Assembly (NCBI GenBank): GCA_029255685.2
Contig: CM055319.2
Coordinates: 25,825,568 to 25,889,567, forward strand
Source: Silene conica
Lineage: Eukaryota; Streptophyta; Magnoliopsida; Caryophyllales; Caryophyllaceae
Reading direction: 5' to 3'
DNA: 64,000 nucleotides
Part shown: positions 31,702 through 43,608 of the stretch, one piece after another
How positions within the stretch are numbered: the stretch's first letter is position 1
How the letters are laid out: the number at the start of each line of letters is the position of its first letter
Made by a program: the position numbers and the translations under genes
The notes under the pieces: generated by a model
What the model saw: the letters and a program-made list of their open reading frames with translations, nothing else
Database searches by the model: none
Told to the model about the DNA's origin: nothing

Positions 31702-31845
31702 CAAAAAAATATATAGTGTGTATAAGAGATGAAGTGAGCGGGAAATAAATTAACATGTGTCTAACTGTCTATAAGACTATAATGTTTCTTCTATTATACT
31801 TTTATATATAGATAAGGTAATAAAAATTGAACAGAGAAAAAATAT

Positions 31846-31895
31846 ATTTAAATCAGTTTAAGCTTAAAATTGATAAAACTAGTCTTAAACGATAA
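31846..31895 (+). repeat. Direct repeat of 30871-30920
   Basis: TTTAAATCAGTTTAAGCTTA... occurs at about 30873 inside the MITE and again here outside it, about 50 bp almost identical. Confidence 0.75.
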
Positions 31896-32040
31896 TCTAC
31901 AACCCCTATAAATGTGCAAACTTGGTAAAATATGAACAGTAGGCCAGTGTATTTCGTGCCTAGCATGTGATGAACAGCATCACCTTTGTCTTCTTCTTCC
32001 TTCAGCCATTATAAATACTGTAACCATCATGCTCTGTTTT

Positions 32041-32398
32041 TGATAAGAAGGTAATTGTCTGTTTAAGTTTAGTTTGGTGTTTTTCATTTTCCTTTGGTTT
32101 CTTTATTCATTCTTCTCATCTGCTTAAGTTTAATTAGCTGGCTTTCATTACGATTATTACTTGAAAGTACTGTAAAATTACGACTTCTTAATCGATCCCT
32201 GTTTTCTTTGTTTTAGGTGGTTTGGCATTGTCTGTTTATGCTTAGTTTGTTTTTATTCATTCTCGTTTGATCTCTTTATTCCTTGTTTCCATCTGCTTAG
32301 GTTTAATTATCTTGATTTCATTACGATTATTACTTGAAAGTACTGTAAAGTTGTGGCTTCCTAATCGTTCCCTGATTTCCCTGTTTTAGGTTGATTGG
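32041..32398 (+). repeat. Tandem duplication, about 175 bp units
   Basis: Two diverged copies (about 32050-32222 and 32223-32398) sharing TTTCATTACGATTATTACTT and ending TGTTTTAGGT. Looks like a duplicated intron or 5' untranslated segment upstream of the frame at 32449. Confidence 0.7.
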
Positions 32399-32448
32399 AT
32401 TAATTTTTGTACTTCCAGTTCCTGCTTGTTGTTGAATTTTGCTTCAGT

Positions 32449-32634
32449 ATGCCTATGAGTAATGTTGATGAGGTGCATTATCTACAAGAACGAATTGATG
32501 GGATTGTTCATGGATTTCGTCCTTTGTTTCATCGTTTGATGGTTGTTATGAACAATGATGTTATTTGGAACTTCATGAGGCGGGAAGGTTTCGGACTCTC
32601 GTCATTGGAATTGATGATGACTCCCTGATACAAG
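32449..32634 (+). pseudogene. Hypothetical exon-like frame
   Basis: MPMSNVDEVHYLQERIDGI... to a TGA; a further 30 nt of compatible coding sequence follows before GGTATG, a possible donor. Not recognised. Probably the first coding exon of a damaged gene continuing at 33427. The ATG lies behind a TTTAGG acceptor-like site. Confidence 0.3.
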
Positions 32635-32800
32635 GTTCAGAGACCTGTTATTCCTGACGAGAATATTACTAAGGGTATGTTTAATCTGCTTTGCTTTAAT
32701 TGGAAGTATGATTCAGTTTCTTTGATTTTAGGACTTTTGATTAACCTTTTCTTGCTGTTCTGCAAATTCTCTTCATCTATTTGCTTATTTTGCTACTTCT

Positions 32801-33198
32801 TCTCAACTGCTTATTATCTTTATTTCTTGATCTTTACACAACTTTTATCAACCTGGGAAATCTGGCTTTCTGATTTAAATTGAATTAGTTACCTGATTAT
32901 TGGTTGTGCTTACATATTCTGTGATTTAAGGACTTCTGATTTACTTTTTGCTGCTGTTCTCCTTAGCCTCTTTATCTACATGCTCACTTTTTGGTGTATT
33001 CTCAACTGCTTATTATCTTTATTTCTTGATCTTTACACAACTTTTATCAACCTGGGAAATCTGGCTTTCTGATTTAAATTGAATTAGTTGCCTGATTAGT
33101 GATTCTGTTTACATAATCTGTGATTTAAGGACTTCTGATTTACCTTTTGCTGCTGTTCTCCTCAGCCTCTTTATATACTTTCTTACTTTATCAATTTG
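32801..33198 (+). repeat. Intronic tandem repeat, 199-bp period
   Basis: TCTCAACTGCTTATTATCTT starts at 32801 and again at 33000, with about 90 bp near-identical and the rest similar. A smaller repeat (GGGTGTCAATACTCAAATAG) occurs at about 33296 and 33374. Confidence 0.8.
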
Positions 33199-33426
33199 GT
33201 AAATCTAATTTGTCTCTACTAATTTAAAATAGGTACAGCATGGTCGCTTTCTGATGTAAATTGATTAAGTTACCTGATTATCGATCATGCTTAGGGTGTC
33301 AATACTCAAATAGTTAACCTGATTATCGATTATGCTTACATATTATGTTATTGACCCTATTTAATTAAATTTAGGGTGTCAATACTCAAATAGTTATCTG
33401 ACATACTCGTGTTATTGTATTACACA

Positions 33427-33663
33427 GAAGTTGATGCGATGAAGAGGGTTGAATTAAGCAACTTAGAGGTTGAGGTTGTTGAGTTCTTCAAAAGATGTCA
33501 AACTATTGTTCCTCATATGACTCTGTATCATCTATGCATGGCTACAGGTGAGATCTTCACAACGACCTTTAACAAGCTTGATATATATGAAATCTATTAC
33601 AGTCATATGGAAGAGGAGCTATGGAAGCCAAATTGTTCCTCGTCCGAAGGTTGGTCTACTGAT
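33427..33663 (+). pseudogene. Hypothetical exon-like frame
   Basis: Follows an ACACAG acceptor. Encodes EVDAMKRVELSNLEVEVVEF and a cysteine-containing helix-like stretch to ATGGCTACAG|GTGAG, a plausible donor. The open frame runs on to a stop at 33664. No family recognised. Confidence 0.3.
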
Positions 33664-34546
33664 TAGGGTTTTTAGTGGTTTAGTGAATCCTGCTGATGAA
33701 ATCTTGATGTATTATTGTAATTGTTGTGTGATTAATTGTGAGCGGAGGCTGTGTTTCAATCTCTATGGACATGTGATTTGTTCTGCAACATAGCAAGAAT
33801 ATCTGGTGCTTAATTTTTTAAGATATGTTTGTAGTGAACTGTGACATTAGTAGAAGTTTTAGTTAATTTAATCTGTTTGATTGTCTTATCCGCAAGCTGT
33901 AATTATGAATATGGTGTATTCAGAAACTTATTATTTGGTACAGAAATCTTTGATCTTGCTATTGTAGAGTGTTTGCCTAGGTAACTAGGGGTGTTGTCTC
34001 GTCAGGAGACCTTACTTTTGCCCATACTCTCCAAGTACTAACAATCACTGTAGTATTGTTTATCTAAGTTTGCAAGCAACTTAAAAGGTATATAGATTTT
34101 TTAACTGTACACGTTTATGTACTTATGGAAGCATAATCTTAAATTGTGTCCGTCCATTTACCAAGCTGATTAGTATAGCTACTGATGAAAATTGTACGCA
34201 ATGTCCAAACATTCTTTCTGTGTTGATTGATGGCTTTCTGTTAATACTGAGTATTATTGAACAATTGCGACGACTTTCTTTGTTTCACGCAACTGGAAGT
34301 ATATTTAACTATCAAGTATGACAGATGAAACTAGAGGTTTGCGTTATATTGTTCCTCACGTGGTTGTTCATGGCTTGTAAATACATGGCAGATGTTACAT
34401 ACATTGTATTTTTGGTCTGTACGATTAACGGATTATTTATTTTTTCATATAAATACCTTTATCAGTTTCCGTATTGAATGATTGTTGTGTGTTGCGCAAC
34501 CATTGCTATCGGAAGGTTGTATGTTGAATTCATGCTTTACATGGTT
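33664..34546. other. Non-coding stretch
   Basis: AT-rich, intron- or 3'-region-like. Nothing recognised. Confidence 0.5.
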
Positions 34547-34786
34547 CTACGTTGGAGAGTTGTCTGTTAGATGTGTATACTTGCCTATATTCTTTATGTC
34601 AGCTTCTGGATACACATGATCAGCAAGCGTATTGATAAGTTTTGAACCCATCCCAGATGTATCGAAAATAACCCCGATTGGTAGTTCGACCATCTCAGTT
34701 TGACGTGTTTGAAATCCGCCATTGCCAAGAGACAGAAAAAAGGCTGAGAAGTCTGGATCAGTCTTGGCTCTTACATTGACAATTAA
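34547..34786 (-). pseudogene. PIF1/Helitron-type helicase relic
   Basis: Minus-strand frame without ATG, preceded by a possible acceptor (ATCAG). It reads VNVRAKTDPDFSAFFLSLGN, GFQTRQTEMVELP, then KLINTLADHVYPEADI. This matches the C-terminal pattern of eukaryotic PIF1 and Helitron helicases (N-x-R-A-x-x-D-x-x-F-x-x-F-L-L-x-x-G-N-G, then a beta strand, I-V-x-x-x-Y-P). The domain unwinds DNA in recombination or rolling-circle transposition. Walker motifs and the Rep domain are not seen. Only this exon-sized fragment survives. Confidence 0.6.
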
Positions 34787-35535
34787 GCTGATTTATATAA
34801 AATGTGGCCAAACATCAAAAGAGACCATTGTTGAGTGAATGAGCTCACTATTCGATTTATTCAGAGGAGACCATTGTAGAGTGAATATTTTCTACTGGTG
34901 TTAAATTTATACCATGTATTTGTAAGAGCTTTTGTTTAATAATCTTTCCTTGAGTAAGCGTGTGAGTGGATTTCAAACTATGCTCTTCTATAATTGAAGG
35001 CATGTTTGTATGTCTTATATTTCGAAGGTTACATCCCGTTTGCAGTCCCTATGTAGGGCCATTTTTTCAGAAAGGTCATTACGAAGATGACACTGATGTA
35101 TAAACTTTACATATATACTTGGATGGGAGGGGGATAATACCATTAAACATGGGGAGTCGTTGTTTAGTTTGAAACCTATTTACTCTTTCATTGGTCTGTT
35201 GGTTATGAAGTATGAATTCTGAACTGCCATGGGCAATAACGACGGCTGTTTATAAACAATTCGACATTATAGTTATTGATAGTTTCCTGGTCATGTCATA
35301 ATAAGTAAACATTCGTATACGGCCCAGTCTTTACTACTTAAACGACCAGTTATTGACTTAATAAGTACATCTACCTATAATATCTGTTTCAAATCTTGTT
35401 GTGCGTCTCATAATTGGGTTTGGTTATTTATACGTAGGATAAATTTACATTGTCACATAAAGGAATTTATTAATTTGGGTGTAAAAGCTGTTACTAATCT
35501 TATTTTGTATGTCGGAATTGGGTTCGTAAAAGCAC
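34787..35535. other. Non-coding stretch
   Basis: Contains the short repeat GAGACCATTGTTGAGTGAAT / GAGACCATTGTAGAGTGAAT (near 34820 and 34866). No gene recognised. Confidence 0.5.
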
Positions 35536-35628
35536 TGGCTTAAAGATGGTCAGTATTTGGAAACCCGTAATATCAATCAAGACGGCCAACTGTTTACCAG
35601 CGTATTCGTCAAAGAGAAGGGTTATTGA
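35536..35628 (+). pseudogene. Terminal-exon remnant, copy 1
   Basis: 31 codons including the stop: WLKDGQYLETRNINQDGQ to KEKGY. An inverted paralogue at 46927-47019 has exactly the same length and keeps 21 of 30 residues. Conservation of frame, length and stop indicates a once-coding C-terminal exon. Family not recognised. Confidence 0.5.
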
Positions 35629-36540
35629 TAGCACTCCTACGCAATGGTCATTTACATTGTTACATAATAGGCTTTATTATTTGGGTTGTTACAAGAAATT
35701 GGACTGTGGTCTTGTAACTTTTCAGTTAGAAACTAATGTTATGTCTGTTTTTCTATCTTTAGTGATTACCTTATCTCTATGACCACATTATAGATTAACC
35801 ATTCTCACACTCAATTCTATACACTAGGTAATGTGATTGTTGTATTTTTCCTATATCTAGGGGATTGGTTTAGTTAAAATCCATCTATATCTTAAAAATT
35901 ATTGTTACACAGCAGTTATAGAACCATACCTTTGTATTGCAGTCTTTATATAGGCTAAAGAGTTGATAACTTGGCATTCTGAAGTTTCATTATCTATAGT
36001 TCATTATCATATATTAGGTTTGTTTGAATCCAACTCTAATCATGCAATTGCTTATTGTTTGGTATATAGTTATTTTTAATAAGCTTGATAGTGTTGTGAA
36101 TTGGATGTTACTATTTTTAATAAGCTTGATAAGTGTGTTATTATATTCTGAACTATTACCTTCTATATTTGAAAGCTTGCCTCCACAATTCTATTTAGGT
36201 GTATGATTATTATTGTTTAATTGTTTGGTATTGAAATTGGATGGAGGGTGGGGGGGTATAACATCAGGAGCTTAGGTTAACTTCTATTCGTATGTATATT
36301 GCATGTATGTTCTTTTCCCCTGGGTTCTTGGTAAACTCTGTAATGTAAATTGCGTTTTCGTTCAGTATCTCGTTGAGTTTCAGTGCAAAGTATTTTTAAA
36401 GTTTGTTTAGAAGGTAATAACTTATAGCTTAATATCACTACTATTCACCGTGATGACACTCTATCTACATATTCTTGACTATATACTCCCCTGCATTCCT
36501 TTTGATATCGTAATAATTGATATATTTGCTGAAATTGCAG
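35629..36540. other. Non-coding stretch
   Basis: Ends in an acceptor-like TTGCTGAAATTGCAG directly before the ATG at 36541. Shares short blocks (TCTAGGGGATT...) with 44575-44630, consistent with old segmental duplication. Confidence 0.5.
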
Positions 36541-37547
36541 ATGGCGCCAGCGATTCCGATACAAGTAGTGCTTCCTTACCATCCTTTACTTAAACAGATC
36601 ACTGCTGAACTGCAGTTTCCTGAACCTGCGTATCATATTCTAGATTTGTCTGTAAATAGCGTTTATGTGGTAGTGGAAACGAGGTATCTTTATCGTTCTA
36701 CTAATAAGCCTGAAAAGTTCACATATGTGTGCAGTCATGCTAATACACTTGAAGAGTCATGTGAGCTTGCTGCTAAGAAGTTGTCCACAACCTTATTCGA
36801 CGATGGGCATTAGTTTTTGAGGACTTCTCGTTTGAGAGATGTGCTGTTCTTAAGCATTGCAGTGAATTGTATCATTTGAAGCGCAGGGAGCTACAGAGTA
36901 TCTACAAGAATGCTTTGAACTATGGAGTAGGTGGAACTACATGTGCGCAACGTTCCAGTGTTAATCACATTTATTTGGAATATGTGCCTTTACTTAGAAA
37001 GATTATCAAGACCTTGTTAATACAGTGTACTCCGTTAGAGTCTGTTATGCATTTTGCTGGGAACTACAGCGCTTAGATTACTATTTTGTCGTCAACCAGC
37101 CCTACTTATAATCCAATATTTATTGTATCGGGGCGTGAAACTCTTGCTGATGCTAAGAACTGTTTAGCTAAGGACGTCGTCATGTACTTAGCATCGGCTT
37201 ACAACCTTGAAATTATTGACGTGAATTATCAATCTTCAGAAACTGAAATGGCTGCATTGTTATATAACCTCGAGCTAGAGAGTTATTTGACTATGAGGGG
37301 GCGGATGTATGAGATATTTGACAAGCCTACGTTTTCAAATAATCGTATTGAGCGGGATGAACTTGCATCTGGCCATGGAATTGATGACACTGCAATTATT
37401 ACGCCAGCCTCTCCCACGGAGCGTAGAGTGCATACCCGTTTTGGAAGTCCTGATAATGTCGTATACTGCCTGTCGGGCCCCTTTCCTGTTCTTTATATGC
37501 TACCAATAGTGCGTGATCCAGGCTGTTGTAGTATAGGGAGTGTTTAG
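36541..37547 (+). pseudogene. dsRNA-binding-like two-segment protein, copy 1 (broken)
   Basis: Paralogue of 48386-49399. Segment 1 (36541-36813) starts MAPAIPIQVVLPYHP and ends with a helix EESCELAAKKLSTTLFDD. Segment 2 (37086-37547) has ETLADAKNCLAKDVVMYLAS then YNLEIIDVNY. Both segments resemble the beta strands plus C-terminal A-x-x-x-A-A-x-x-x-(L/V) helix of dsRNA-binding domains, but the classical KKxAK signature is weak. A frameshift near 36810 and a TAG at 37074-37076 interrupt it relative to copy 2. The ATG follows an acceptor-like site, so the start may be an exon boundary. Cellular role unknown. Confidence 0.45.
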
Positions 37548-38695
37548 ATTTCTGAAACTGGTTGAATGGTATGTGTGGTTCCGAATTCTGAATATGACAT
37601 TTTGTGTAACTGAGATAACCTTGTTTCTAGCTCATTTTTTATTGCTCCTTAATTAGCTACTTTTTTTTGGACGGTGGTAGCATCGCTGAACATAGTGTTG
37701 TATCACTTATGGTATTCTCATGTATGTACGTTCTGTTGTTATTGGAAGATTAATGGTTATGTTGAATGTCTGTATAGTCTGTACATGGCTAACGTAGATG
37801 ACCATTATATCCGTTTATAATGCATAGCTATATAATACATATATTGGTTTGTAGCGGGAACTGCTTAGAATTTTGTGAACACAACCAATAACAAATAGGC
37901 TGTAATTACTATAGTCCTGTCGGCCAGAGCATTCCTTAGAATAGGGATGATGGCGATGGCCCTTAGTGGATAAACTGACGAATCTACAGATATTTCAAAA
38001 TTATGCTAAATGTATTCAGATTCTTCTTTTCATTTAATTGTTGCATAAACACAACTGACAATACAGTAGTTATTACGTTTGCATTCTTCAATAGTCATAG
38101 TTTCTATACTTTCCGCGTTGGTGAAGTATATGTCAATCTCAGAAAATCAACACGACGCCGTTGAGTGTAAAAAGTTAAGTCTGATAAGTATTTCATGTAT
38201 TTGTTCTAATGTATTAATATTTATATCCAGGGTTTAATTATTGCTGAATGTTATCCTCCATTTACTTTGGATAGTTAAACACGTCTAAAACTATGGCTGT
38301 GGTTCTGTGGTGTTCAGTAACTTTATTGATTGAGCTATAGGGTGTGTACAGTTTAGTTTTGAAAATGGTTAGGATACAATGTAGTTAACTGATTGTTGGA
38401 TATGTTTATAGTACATACTTGTAGATATGCACAAGTAATGTCTTCTCAGAAACTCTTAACTTCGCCCATATTGTCAAATAAACTTTTCCTCTATTTGTGA
38501 GTTTATATAATCATTAAAGCCTGTTTACAGGTAATATAAATTGGTATAGAAGTTATTCTAAAAATTGTGTGTATACTTATTGTCAACTCATTTACAAAGG
38601 TCTGTTTTCAGTCCATTTCTTTTTTTATTGTTGGTGCATAATGTCTGTAAGTTTGTTTTGTCATATTTAATGTTTGTTGGTAGTCGTAAAACAGA
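37548..38695. other. Intergenic, probable RPA1-like promoter side
   Basis: No coding sequence recognised. The last 100 bases lead into the RPA1-like start codon. Confidence 0.5.
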
Positions 38696-41174
38696 ATGGC
38701 ACAGTTGAGGCAGAGCGCTAGATCCCTTGCAGGAAGAGATGGTGAGTATTCTATGAGAGCCAGGGTAATTGAGACAATCAGCATACATGGTTCGTTAGGT
38801 GCGTGTGATCTCGAGTGTCAGCTGATTACGTTTGAAGATGAAAAGGTAATTATTTACATACCTTGACTACATATTATATATGTTTACGACATTGTAGGTA
38901 TAGCTTTATGCTTAGTAGTCGTTGTACTAACTTGTGTAGTTTATTTGGGGCGTTATCGTGGTACTATTGCGAGCTGTGTGTTAGTGTTCTGTGATAATGT
39001 ATGTAGTTATAATTTTCTTTTCGTAATAGCATGATTAAGAGAGTACTATATGTTGTGCAATTGTAGCTGCAGTATATTATATGTTTCTTACAAACATCTA
39101 TTAGCTTTGGGTCTACTTAAACGTAGGTACTGCTAATAATTACCTTTGTTAGTTGAATTCCCTCAGACAGTAACCTCTTATAATGAGCAATTGAGAAAGG
39201 TTGATTTAAACCACTTATAGATTTGGCTATTTCGTGATGTATAGGTGGCTAATGCCATTGAGTTACTTCCTTTTTCTTGTAATGAAGTAGAACTGCTGGT
39301 GTAATTGTAGGGTGCTAAGATAAGGGCTGCGTTTCATAATGAAGAGTTGGAGTTGTTCGGTGATATTATGCAAAATAATGTGGAATATGAGATTACCAAT
39401 GCCAGGGTCAGAGTGGTTGGAGGTTTCTGCTCAGGCCATCGAGATGACCAAGTTTATGAAATTATATTCAACAAAGATACCGTCGTTCAGCCTGTGTGTT
39501 GTAGGGTTGTTATTGATCCCGAGATTTATGTGGCGGTCGCATCCATTCCGCGAAAACTCTCCTTGCAAAATAAATATAGTAAGACATTATTTACCATTCT
39601 TTTTTTGATGACCTGGTACTTAATAACGCTGACAATTTTAGCTCTTTTTCTTAATGTAGAAGTACTAGCTGTTGTTGTCTTTGTTGAACATATATGTCAA
39701 AAGCCAAGACCAGCTGGTCATACTTCTAAGATATGTGAAGTTTTCATCATCGATCAAAGGTATGTGATGTTTACAGCTGCTAATCCTTTGGAGCCCTTGA
39801 TCCATTATTTGTCGTTTTGAATCATTTACTCGTTGATCCTGATAACTTTGTTCCCGTTGCGTAGTTTTGAGCAGGTTACGCTGGTAACTGTATGGGAAAA
39901 AAAAGTTGTGAAACAGTGCAGGAATTTGCAGTGGAATACAGGTTCCTATCCTGTTGTCAGTTTTACGCACCTGAGAACGTGCAACCGAAATGGTCGTTAT
40001 CTTACGCTAATAGTTGGAAATATCGTAAGGCAATCTTTATGATATATGTTACTAATGATGATATGTGTTGAATTGTGTAGGTTTTTCCCTTTCAACTACC
40101 AGAGAAACAACTGTCGACATCAACCCACAGGGTGAAATGGCTGATACTTTGCGTGACTGGTGAGAGATTTTAATCCTGAGGTTCATTTCTAATAATCGTT
40201 GACATGGTAGTAACGTCTTATTGTTTCAGGCAAGCTGGTAATTACGCATGCCTGAATGTTAAAAATGGTCTATTGTGCGATGTTCGTCGTCCGTCTAATG
40301 AGCGCGTTATCACCACAATTGGATGCCTTCTCCAGCAGGATGTATGTAGACGCCTTTTGAATACTACGTTACCATTTTAAACTGACATGACTCAGGGATG
40401 GTTAGTTTGGCAATATGTGAGGAGCATGGTTTGGTGTATATTCATCGATAAGAAATAAGTGAACAACTCTTACAGTCGGTCGCTTAGATTTCATTACGCT
40501 TTAATGTATTATCAGGGGAGGAGCATTTACCAAGAAGAACGATATTGGCTGTGTGTGCATCTTGCTAAGCTAGATCGGATGAACATCCAATACTACACAG
40601 GGTGTAGTCATTGTGGAACTGGTGGTTACGAGGATGTAGGTGCCATGTATACATGCTATACGTGCATACAAGAGAACGTTATCTCAACTCCAAGGTACTA
40701 TATTAGTGGTTTGCATGGTACCTGTGTTTACGCTTACGTCGCTCTGACATTTCATTCGCACAGGCTAATGGTTATCCTCGACGTAGCGGATGAAACTGGA
40801 GCTTGTACTTTCACTGCGCTAACTGATAATGCAGAAAAACTACTAGACGCCGACGCATATACCCTCCACTCAATGCTTCCACCGGTATTTTTACCTTCTG
40901 CTGTTGTTGTTGTTGTTGTTAATGTGGTTGTTAAGTATACGTGCTTGGGAAGATAACTCCTCCAAATATGGTTCTACAACTGTAATATTAACTGGTTATG
41001 ATGAAGCGTTAATATGCGGTATCTCTGTATCTGCGACAGGAAAAAGAGGACTATCTTTCTCAAGCTGAAAATCATCTGAAGACTAGCCAGTTTTACATCC
41101 AAGTGAAGCCAGCTAGATCATTTTACTTGACTCACCAGTTAGTTTGGGAATTGTCTGAAATATCTCTCAATTAG
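38696..41174 (+). CDS. RPA1-like single-stranded DNA-binding protein, nine exons
   Basis: Exons 38696-38845, 39311-39578, 39660-39759, 39865-39992, 40081-40159, 40230-40341, 40516-40694, 40764-40884 and 41040-41174 join in phase to 423 codons plus TAG, with GT and AG at every junction. An OB-fold segment (exon 2: GAKIRAAFHNEELELF, VEYEITNARVRVV) is followed by a second OB segment (exons 3-6: VTLVTVWEKK, SLSTTRETTVDINP). The C-terminal replication factor A domain has zinc-type cysteines at about 309, 312, 326 and 329 (TGCSHCGTG, YTCYTC) and LMVILDVADETG. Replication protein A coats single-stranded DNA. This copy lacks the N-terminal interaction domain of full RPA70. Similar short RPA1-like genes occur as plant paralogues and as Helitron cargo. 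The exon 4 donor (GTCGTT) is weak. Confidence 0.8.
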
Positions 41175-41248
41175 GGATGTGTATTGTTAGGCTATTGTGA
41201 GTGCTGGCAATATGTTTTGGCATGTATGTTTGAACTTGATTACCATTT

Positions 41249-42672
41249 TGATGGCCGGTTTTTTGTCGTCAATTCCGGCACCAAAAACAATTTGTAAACT
41301 CCCAAATTAAGTAGTATAATTTAGGGTCGAACCCAAAGGATGGTGGGGTTAGGCTATAAGTCTCGTTTAAGTTCTAGTTTAGTCGATCAACAAGATTGTG
41401 AGATAGATAACTAAAGTCTAAAGCGATAAAAATAAAAAGAGTAAACGATAAATTAAGGGAGTTAGGGGTATGGGGTGTCATGTAGTCAAGTATTGGTCTA
41501 GCATTAGGGAAACATAACATAAATTAGCATTCTTTCAAATCGCTAATTCACGCAATAAGTAGGGTGATTATCGTCAATTAGGGTCTCAAACTAGCATTCT
41601 TTCGAACAACTAATTAAATTCCCGATTAATACATTAACTCACTTTCGTGACGTCAACTTAACAATCATAGTCAGTAACTAAACCAATTAAACCTCGGATT
41701 TCTCGTTGGCATAATTAAGCACACTAATCGTCATTAGTATCACAAGACTAATAATGAACAATAATCAAACCAAACATTATTTAAACAATTACCCACATAC
41801 AAGACTCAAACTTTTCTACACTAATCCCATCCCCTAACTATTAAACTACTCTAACATGATTAAATTAACACTAACTAAACTACCCACTAACATTAACCAT
41901 GAAATAAACATAAATAAAACAACAAAGATTACAACTTTGATAAAATTAAACATTAACACTATGAAAACAATAAATGATAAAATAAGAACAACTAATGAAA
42001 AAGGGAAGAAATTTATACCATAATGGAAAGAAGGTTTGGAATTGTATAAATCTAGAAGACGGATTACCAAAGCTTGAATCTTGTTAACCAATTAAATGGA
42101 TAATTAAAAGTAATTAAAGGAAGAAAATAAACTACACTACTCTCCACTACTGTTTTTGTTTTTCGTCTCTCGAAACCAAAACCCAAGTTGCTGCCTCTAT
42201 TTTGTTCCGTCTTAGCCTTCAAAATGTTGCTGCGGACCCGAACAAAATTCGTGAGCTCCCTGGCTGCTTGCTTCCTTAATGTCCCTGCCCAACAGACTTG
42301 CTTCTCGCCTATCTCTTTAGTGAGTGGGCCAAGTTCCCAAAAAGAGAACAATTCTCACCTTGGCCCAAATCTTTGTTCGGCTATTTTTTTTACTTTTTCC
42401 TTTTTTTTTCTTTTCGTCTTTATTTAATCCGTCTTGAACCGGCTTTATTTCTCATTTTCCGTCTTCGTTCACGAAATAGGTCCTAAACAACATTAAAACG
42501 ACCGAAATAGAACCAAATTCCACAAATCTAACAATTATTCACAATAAATAAAATAAAACTAATAATTACTAATTAAATAGTAAAATGAGCTATTTAATCA
42601 ATTAAGCACGCAAAATCGAGTCGAAATAAGGTATAAATGAGGGGTAAAATGGTACCAAAATACTACTCATCA
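41249..42672 (-). repeat. E8: solo LTR-like, Athila/Tat-type (1424 bp)
   Basis: On the minus strand starts TGATGAGTAGTATTTTGG and ends GACGACAAAAAACCGGCCATCA-like, with the TTCGACCC and TTTGGTGCC landmarks of the E1 LTR end. No primer site or internal DNA on either side, and no clear target duplication (flanks CATTT and GCTAT). The ends are therefore provisional. Confidence 0.6.
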
Positions 42673-43035
42673 GCTATCCTGAATTATTAGAACCTATTTG
42701 GCCATCAGCTTTAACAGGCTGTGCTATAGTACTGTCTTTGTAGTTGTACGCTATGTTCTAAAACACACCGCCTGTTGTCGAGTTTATGTTCATATTTACG
42801 AGTTTCCTGCTGCTCTATCTAAGAGTTACTTAAATATGGAACGATATCAAAAGATTACAGCATCCTTGTTACTGCCAGAATTACATCTACTTGAAAATTA
42901 CATCGCTTACTTTAAACTGTGATAACAACTAAAACACACAGAACAGTATTGCGATGTTTACAAAAAAACGGTTTTCCTTAGCCAAGCCGTAGTCTAGGAT
43001 TTGCATGTAATATAATGGCCTTATTTTCCATTCCT
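42673..43035. other. Intergenic stretch
   Basis: No gene recognised between the solo LTR and the F-box-like gene. Confidence 0.5.
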
Positions 43036-43608
43036 TCAGCAGTCAGAGTCGTAGTATCCTTCACTGCCTGACTCGTCACTGGGACGATCTGCATACTGTG
43101 CTTCCAATCTGGCGATCTTCTGGTTCCTCCTGATTCTACCATGAATTTTTCTCTTTTCCCTTTTTGACTTGGCATACAAGCAGCAACAGTAAATTGCAAC
43201 TGTGCGATAGCATCTGGTCACTCTTATAATGTCGTTGACATTTTCTTTCACTAATTGCCTTGTATAATCTACATCGACCTTTGAGGTTTCAGTCCCAACT
43301 AGAAATAGTGATGTCCAGGCTTTGCATACTTCTGCCATGCTTCTCTTGTCTGCCTTATCAAGCTTGTCGAAAATAGTGGTTGTTATCTCTGCAAAACTTA
43401 GGCAGGGGTGGTGAGGCCTGCTGCCAGAGGCTGTTTGCTCTTCGACAGTTGTTGTTGAGAACAGAGACTTAGATGTAAATTGTTCTCTCTTCCAACTATC
43501 ATAGTTTTTAACAAAATCTAGCTTGTCCTGCTTCCTAATGTCCTTAATTACTTTGCAGGTAAAAGCCATTGTTGAATTGTAAGTGTTTTCAGGGGGTGGT
43601 AGTTTCAC
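43036..43608 (-). CDS. F-box-like protein, intact copy
   Basis: 190 codons. The region LSFAEITTTIFDKLDKADKR followed by SMAEVCKAWTSLF fits the F-box pattern (hydrophobic-P/A-x-x-I-x-x-x-I/L-x-x-L, then V-C-K-x-W). F-box domains link substrates to SCF ubiquitin ligases through Skp1. No LRR or Kelch repeats follow, only a basic stretch (KSKREKRKIHGR) and an acidic tail ending SDESGSEGYYDSDC. A broken paralogue lies at 45023-45526 on the same strand. A second in-frame ATG at about 43570 (MAFTCKV) may be the real start. The F-box call is motif-based. Confidence 0.55.
   Translation of the reverse strand: MKLPPPENTYNSTMAFTCKVIKDIRKQDKLDFVKNYDSWKREQFTSKSLFSTTTVEEQTASGSRPHHPCLSFAEITTTIFDKLDKADKRSMAEVCKAWTSLFLVGTETSKVDVDYTRQLVKENVNDIIRVTRCYRTVAIYCCCLYAKSKREKRKIHGRIRRNQKIARLEAQYADRPSDESGSEGYYDSDC

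Noticed and set aside
41249-42672. Complete small element with coding capacity inside E8
   Set aside because: Frames are short and AT-driven; the ends and landmarks fit an LTR only.
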